A stretch of 64,000 nucleotides of DNA, taken from NCBI GenBank assembly GCA_014656495.1, contig BNCN01000003.1, forward strand, positions 62,001-126,000. The letters run 5' to 3'. The notes beneath the pieces are model-generated. The model did no database searches and had not been told where the DNA came from. It worked only from the letters and a program-made list of their open reading frames with translations. The translations under genes were made by a program, and so were the position numbers. Positions 58,355 through 64,000 of this stretch are shown here, in pieces; position 1 is the first letter of the stretch; the number at the start of each line of letters is the position of its first letter. This DNA comes from Comamonas sp. KCTC 72670 (lineage in GTDB: Bacteria > Myxococcota > Myxococcia > Myxococcales > Myxococcaceae).

Positions 58355-59644
58355 ATGCGGTGGTTGAAGAATCTCTACGTCCAGGTGCTGCTGGCCATCG
58401 CGGTGGGCGTGCTCCTCGGCTGGCTGCGGCCGGACCTGGGCACGCAGATGAAGCCCCTGGGCGACGGCTTCATCAAGCTGGTGAAGATGATCATCGCCCC
58501 GGTCATCTTCCTCACCATCGTCGCGGGCATCGCGAAGATGGGGGACCTGAAGCACGTGGGCCGCATCGGCCTCAAGGCGCTCATCTACTTCGAGGTGCTC
58601 ACCACGCTGGCGCTCGTCGTGGGCCTGGTGGTGGTGAACACGCTCGAGCCCGGCGCGGGGATGAACATCGACCCGGCGCAGATCGACACCTCCGGCATCA
58701 CCCAGTACCGCGCCTCCGCCAGTCAGCAGGGCACCATCCCCTTCCTGATGGACATCATCCCCCACGACTTCCTGTCCGCCTTCACCGAGGGGAAGCTGCT
58801 CCAGGTGCTGCTCGTCGCGGTGCTGACGGGCGTGGCGCTCACGCGGCTGGGGCCCATGGGGCAGCGCGTGCTCGATTTGTCGGATGACCTGGCGCAGGTC
58901 TTCTTCGGCATCGTCGGGATGATCATGAAGCTGGCGCCGGTGGGCGCCTTCGGGGCCATGGCCTTCACCGTGGGCAAGTTCGGCGTGGAGTCCCTCAGCT
59001 CGCTGGGCCGGCTGCTCATCGCCGTCTACGTCACCTGCGCCCTCTTCGTGTTCCTGGTGCTGGGGCTGGTGGCGCGCCTGTCCGGCTTCTCCCTGTGGAA
59101 GCTGCTCCGGTACATGCGCAGCGAGCTGCTGCTGGTGCTGGGGACGTCGTCGTCGGAGTCCGCGCTGCCGCGCCTGCTCAAGCGCCTGGAGACGCTGGGG
59201 TGCGACCGGGGCGCGGTGGGGCTGGTGCTGCCCACCGGCTACTCGTTCAACCTGGACGGGACGTGCATCTACCTGACGATGGCGGCCATCTTCATCGCCC
59301 AGGCCGTCAACGTGGACCTGACGCTGGGCGAGGAGCTCACGCTGCTCGGCGTGCTGCTGCTCACGTCGAAGGGCGCGGCGGGCGTCACGGGCTCGGGCTT
59401 CATCACCCTGATGGCCACGCTGGCGGCGCTCAACGGCAAGGTGCCCGTGGAGGGCGTGGCCCTGCTGCTGGGCGTGGACCGCTTCATGTCGGAGGCGCGC
59501 GCCATCACCAACGTGATTGGCAACGCGGTGGCGACGCTGGTGGTGTCCAAGTGGGAGGGCGTGCGTGACGACGCCGTCATGCACGCCGAGCTGGACAGCG
59601 GGCCCAAGCCCCTGGAGGGGCTGCACCTGGGCCACGGGGCCTGA
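58355..59644 (+). CDS. DAACS-family dicarboxylate/amino-acid:cation symporter
   Basis: From the ATG at 58355 (a GTG two codons earlier is possible) the protein has 429 residues with about eight membrane segments plus re-entrant loops. Family signatures are [20 protein letters not shown], the Ser-rich HP1 tip [16 protein letters not shown], helix-7 [20 protein letters not shown] and the HP2 region [18 protein letters not shown]. The C-terminal [20 protein letters not shown] region is where DctA and GltP bind substrate. It imports C4-dicarboxylates (DctA) or acidic amino acids (GltP/GltT) with Na+ or H+. An Arg in this helix (SEARAITN) favours dicarboxylates or acidic amino acids, but they cannot be separated here. 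It is convergent with the dehydrogenase gene. Confidence 0.93.
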   Translation: MRWLKNLYVQVLLAIAVGVLLGWLRPDLGTQMKPLGDGFIKLVKMIIAPVIFLTIVAGIAKMGDLKHVGRIGLKALIYFEVLTTLALVVGLVVVNTLEPGAGMNIDPAQIDTSGITQYRASASQQGTIPFLMDIIPHDFLSAFTEGKLLQVLLVAVLTGVALTRLGPMGQRVLDLSDDLAQVFFGIVGMIMKLAPVGAFGAMAFTVGKFGVESLSSLGRLLIAVYVTCALFVFLVLGLVARLSGFSLWKLLRYMRSELLLVLGTSSSESALPRLLKRLETLGCDRGAVGLVLPTGYSFNLDGTCIYLTMAAIFIAQAVNVDLTLGEELTLLGVLLLTSKGAAGVTGSGFITLMATLAALNGKVPVEGVALLLGVDRFMSEARAITNVIGNAVATLVVSKWEGVRDDAVMHAELDSGPKPLEGLHLGHGA

Positions 59645-59657
59645 GCGGACCGCTCAG
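59641..59657. terminator. Hairpin spanning two convergent stops
   Basis: CTGAGCG (59641-59647) and CGCTCAG (59651-59657) form a seven-bp stem with a GAC loop. Both stop codons (59642-59644 and 59654-59656) lie in the stem. Confidence 0.4.
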
Positions 59658-60793
59658 AAGCCGTAGATCTTGGAGATGATCTCCTTCATCACCTCGGAGG
59701 TGCCGCCGCCGATGGTGATGAGGCGCACGTCGCGCCACATGCGCGCGATGGACGTCTCCTCCACGTAGCCCATGCCGCCGTAGAACTGCTGGCAGTCGTA
59801 GGCCACGCGCTGGGCCAGGTCGCCCGCGAACAGCTTCGCCATGGAGACCTCCTTCACCGGGTTCTCCTTCCGGTCGAAGAGGTCCACCGCGTGGTACGTG
59901 AGGCGCTTGGCCGCCTCGATGGCCGTCAGGTGCTCCACGAACTTGTGGCGCCACACCTGGAACTTCATCAGCGGCCGGCCGAAGGCCTCGCGCTCGTTGC
60001 CGTACTGGATGGAGTCCTCCACCATCCGCTCCATGCCCGCCACCGTGGTGATGGCGCCCACCAGGCGCTCACCCTGGAAGTTGGTCATGATGTGGTAGAA
60101 GCCCTCGTTCTCCTCGCCCAGCACGTAGCGCGCGGGGATGCGGCAGTCCTCGAAGTAGAGGACGGCGGTGTCCGAGGACAGGTTGCCCACCTTGTCCAGC
60201 TTCTTGGAGACGCCGAAGCCCTTCACGTCCGTGGGGAACGTCACCAGGGAGATGCCGCCGTAGCCGGCCTCGCCCGTGCGCACCGCCAGCGTGATGAAGT
60301 CCGCGCGCGTGCCGTTGGTGATCCACATCTTCGAGCCGTTGATGACGTAGTCATCCCCGTCCCGCCGCGCCGTCGTCTTGATGCTGGCCACGTCCGAGCC
60401 ACAGCCCGGCTCGCTCACGCCCAGCGCGGCGATCTTCTCGCCCTTGAGCGCCGGCTCCAGGAACTCGCGCTTCTGCTCGTCGGTGCCAATCTCGTTGATG
60501 ATGGGCGTGGCCATCTGGCTCTGCACCAGCAGCGCCATGTTCACGCCCGCGTTGAGGCTGCGGCTCAGCTCCTCCGCGAACACCGTCACGTACCAGTAGT
60601 CCAGCCCGCTGCCGCCGTACTTCGGGTCGTGGCTGATGCCCAGGAAGCCCAGCTCACCCGCCTTGCGGAACAGCTCCTTGGGGAAGATGCCCGCCCGGTC
60701 CCACTCCAGGCCGTGGGGGGTCATCTCCTTCTCGACGAAGCTGCGCACCGTGTTGCGGAAGGCCTCGTGTTCCTCGGTGAACGGGTGGGGCAT
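59654..60793 (-). CDS. Acyl-CoA dehydrogenase
   Basis: The 379-residue flavoprotein shows the family's three domains. FAD and substrate motifs are [48 protein letters not shown], and [19 protein letters not shown] with [13 protein letters not shown] at the C-terminus. At the usual MCAD catalytic-Glu position there is Gly, so the base is probably the helix-G Glu in [12 protein letters not shown], as in isovaleryl-CoA or long-chain enzymes. It carries out alpha,beta-dehydrogenation of an acyl-CoA and passes electrons to ETF. Branched or long-chain substrates would fit myxobacterial lipids. The ATG has GAGGA upstream and an 18-bp operator-like palindrome 24-41 bp upstream. Confidence 0.94.
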   Translation of the reverse strand: MPHPFTEEHEAFRNTVRSFVEKEMTPHGLEWDRAGIFPKELFRKAGELGFLGISHDPKYGGSGLDYWYVTVFAEELSRSLNAGVNMALLVQSQMATPIINEIGTDEQKREFLEPALKGEKIAALGVSEPGCGSDVASIKTTARRDGDDYVINGSKMWITNGTRADFITLAVRTGEAGYGGISLVTFPTDVKGFGVSKKLDKVGNLSSDTAVLYFEDCRIPARYVLGEENEGFYHIMTNFQGERLVGAITTVAGMERMVEDSIQYGNEREAFGRPLMKFQVWRHKFVEHLTAIEAAKRLTYHAVDLFDRKENPVKEVSMAKLFAGDLAQRVAYDCQQFYGGMGYVEETSIARMWRDVRLITIGGGTSEVMKEIISKIYGF

Positions 60794-60816
60794 GGGGGAT
60801 GTGTCCTCGCGAAAGG

Positions 60817-60834
60817 ATTGATTCTCGAATCAAT
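60817..60834. promoter_or_regulatory. Operator-like palindrome ATTGATTC-TC-GAATCAAT
   Basis: Perfect eight-base arms flank a two-base centre, 24-41 bp before the acyl-CoA dehydrogenase ATG. A minus-strand -35/-10 candidate (TTGTGG, 17 bp, TATTGA) would overlap it. The core GATTCTCGAATC recurs at 38908-38919. A TetR-like or other fatty-acid regulator is a plausible binder. Confidence 0.6.
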
Positions 60835-60946
60835 AACAGGGGCCTCTAGGTGCCACAAGCGGCGCCTCCGTGACACACATCCCCCGCCCTCCGGCCAAGG
60901 GACGCCCCCGATGCGGCATGTCATTTTTCCTGCCCGCCCAGCGGCC

Positions 60947-60961
60947 GGGCGTTAAACGCCC
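60947..60961. repeat. Dyad GGGCGTT-A-AACGCCC
   Basis: A perfect seven-base-arm palindrome centred on one A, inside the divergent region between the acyl-CoA dehydrogenase and RND genes. It lies about 45 bp upstream of the efflux promoter and is AT-rich only at its centre. Confidence 0.4.
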
Positions 60962-60997
60962 CCCGGTGAGAGATAGTCCGCATCGCGGAGTATCCCC

Positions 60998-61025
60998 TTG
61001 ACAGACAGTTCAGAGACTGTAGTTT
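60998..61025 (+). promoter_or_regulatory. Promoter and nested dyad for the RND efflux operon
   Basis: A perfect TTGACA (60998-61003), a 16-bp spacer and TAGTTT (61020-61025). Inside the spacer, ACAGT (61005-61009) is repeated inverted as ACTGT (61016-61020). This is the geometry of a TetR/AcrR-type operator overlying a promoter. No regulator gene lies within the window next to it. Confidence 0.55.
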
Positions 61026-61112
61026 CTGGAGCGCAGACTTTCCATGTAGAAGCCGGTCCGGAAGTGTCTCCCTGGGGACAGGTGCCCCGTGATCGGCAGG
61101 AGCAGGACGACC

Positions 61113-62207
61113 GTGATTCGACGCATGTGGATGGCCGCGGCAATGGCAGCGGTGGTGACGACGGGCTGTGGCAAGGCCAGCAACAAGCCGGCCCTCCCCG
61201 AGCAGACGGGGGCCACGGCGATGGGCGTGCGTGCCATCACCCCCGCCACGGAGCTGAGCGCCGACGTCACCCGCGTGACGGGGCAGATCCGCTCCAAGCA
61301 CGAGGCGGTCCTCGGCCCGCAGACCACGGGCACCCTCGCCAAGATGAACGTGCGGGTGGGTGACAAGGTGAAGAAGGGCCAGGTCCTGGCCGCGCTGGAC
61401 GCCTCCAACGTGGTCATCAGCGTGGAGCAGGCGCGCGCGGTGAAGCAGGCGGCGGACGCGGCGCTGGAGCTGGCCACGTCCTCCCTGGAGCGCACCCGCA
61501 AGGTGGCCGAGTCCGGTGGCGTGGCCGCCGCGGGCCTGGATCAGGCCGTGATTGGCCAGAAGCAGGCCGCCGCGCAGGCCGCGCAGGCCGCCGCCGGGCT
61601 GCGGCTGGCGGAGGAGATGCTGCGGGACCACTCCATCATCGCCCCCTTCGACGGCGTCATCACGTCCCGCACGAAGAACATCGGTGACTCGGTGGCGATG
61701 ACGCCCTCCACGCCCATCTTCACCCTGGTGGACACCTCCGGGCTGGAGGTCCGCGCCCAGGTCCCCGAGTCCGTGGTGGACAAGATCCGCGTGGGCGGCA
61801 AGACGCACGGCACCGTGAGCCCCAGCGGCGCGCGCTTCGACGTGCAGGTGGCCGTGGTGGGCGCGGTGGTGGACACCACCAACCGCACCGTGGAGGTGCT
61901 GGCGGACGTGGTGGGCGAGCCGTCCTCCGCGCTGCGCCCCGGCGCGCTGGTGGAGCTGGACTTCTCCAACCTGGGCGAGGCCGACGACAAGGGCCTCTTC
62001 CTCCCCACCCAGGCCGTCAGCGCCCGGGGCCAGGAGGGCTTCGTGTGGGTGGTGCAGGACGGCACGGTGCGCAAGCGGGACGTGCGCGTCGAGCGCGTGC
62101 TGCCCGGTTACGTCCGCGTCCTCCAGGGACTGGCGGCCGACGAGCGCGTGCTCGCCGACTCCTCCCTGGACGTGAAGGAGGGCACGGCCGTCCGCGTGGT
62201 GCAGTGA
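61113..62207 (+). CDS. RND efflux periplasmic adaptor lipoprotein
   Basis: I use the GTG at 61113 (GCAGGA upstream); an earlier GTG at 61089 is possible. The protein has 364 residues. A lipoprotein signal ends VVTTGC, giving lipid-Cys19. Then come the biotinyl-lipoyl half-motifs (TGTLAKMNVRVGDKVKKGQV, then LRDHSIIAPFDGVITSRTKN), an alpha-helical hairpin between them (KQAADAALELATSSLERTRK), a beta-barrel domain, and the membrane-proximal domain. It links the inner-membrane pump to an outer-membrane channel. The pump gene starts 35 bp downstream. No TolC-like gene is visible before the window ends. The hairpin is short, as in heavy-metal or simple drug adaptors. Confidence 0.94.
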   Translation: MIRRMWMAAAMAAVVTTGCGKASNKPALPEQTGATAMGVRAITPATELSADVTRVTGQIRSKHEAVLGPQTTGTLAKMNVRVGDKVKKGQVLAALDASNVVISVEQARAVKQAADAALELATSSLERTRKVAESGGVAAAGLDQAVIGQKQAAAQAAQAAAGLRLAEEMLRDHSIIAPFDGVITSRTKNIGDSVAMTPSTPIFTLVDTSGLEVRAQVPESVVDKIRVGGKTHGTVSPSGARFDVQVAVVGAVVDTTNRTVEVLADVVGEPSSALRPGALVELDFSNLGEADDKGLFLPTQAVSARGQEGFVWVVQDGTVRKRDVRVERVLPGYVRVLQGLAADERVLADSSLDVKEGTAVRVVQ

Positions 62208-62242
62208 CGCCTGCCCTCCCCTTACAAGTTTCGGAGCCCTGA

Positions 62243-64000
<1,758 letters not shown>

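Larger units (their letters stand above)
60794..61112. other. 319-bp divergent regulatory region
   Basis: No gene is seen here. From left to right it holds the palindrome at 60817-60834, a second dyad GGGCGTT-A-AACGCCC at 60947-60961, and a TTGACA promoter with a nested ACAGT/ACTGT dyad at 60998-61025. It separates the acyl-CoA dehydrogenase gene from the RND efflux operon. Two independent regulators would fit. Confidence 0.6.

Overview
This 64-kb window is GC-rich (about 70 %), densely packed chromosome. It looks myxobacterial, from Myxococcus or a close relative such as Corallococcus. The strongest markers are an aglZ-type gene (pseudo-receiver plus giant coiled coil), Tol/Exb proton-channel genes, a GAF-GGDEF sensor, a KaiC-like ATPase with a receiver-histidine kinase, and Ser/Thr kinase signalling. 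I see no tRNA, rRNA, CRISPR array, insertion sequence or prophage.

Left part (1-12.4 kb). Read on the minus strand, the order dprA-topA-...-trmFO-...-xerC resembles the housekeeping cluster known from Bacillus. It is interrupted here by a TolQ/TolR/TolR operon, a beta-propeller lipoprotein gene and an EF-hand membrane protein gene. A plus-strand DksA/TraR-like gene lies between the blocks.

Envelope and signalling (12.5-23.9 kb). A LysM protein and a YbgF/CpoB-like lipoprotein form a pair. Next come a PgeF-type purine nucleoside phosphorylase, a diguanylate cyclase with a periplasmic CxxCH motif, a GDSL hydrolase, a DegP-type protease, a GH57 glucan-branching-type enzyme and a DUF4912 protein with a long GASDxRY repeat tail.

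Motility and glycan segment (24-32.3 kb). A group-4 glycosyltransferase carries a 69-bp tandem repeat and is followed by aglZ with its heptad repeats.

Middle (32.4-50.6 kb). This holds a small membrane protein, a MoxR ATPase with a patatin phospholipase, ilvE, a winged-helix AAA ATPase, a catalytically degenerate Fic protein, a DHH phosphoesterase overlapping a NifS-type cysteine desulfurase, the KaiC-like/REC-HK pair, a 58-aa orphan, a TPR protein with a Ser/Thr kinase, a 6S RNA immediately before fau (5-formyl-THF cyclo-ligase), a YmdB-like phosphodiesterase, tyrS, and a secreted EndoU-like protein.

Right part (50.7-64 kb). This holds a 2015-residue alpha-2-macroglobulin, rlmE, two small proteins, a DctA-type symporter, an acyl-CoA dehydrogenase with an operator-like palindrome, and an RND efflux adaptor/pump pair. 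The pump runs off the right end, and xerC runs off the left end.

Several gene pairs overlap by ATGA or GTGA, indicating translational coupling. Convergent gene ends often carry GC-rich dyads without U-tracts. Recognisable TTGACA-type promoters precede many transcription units.
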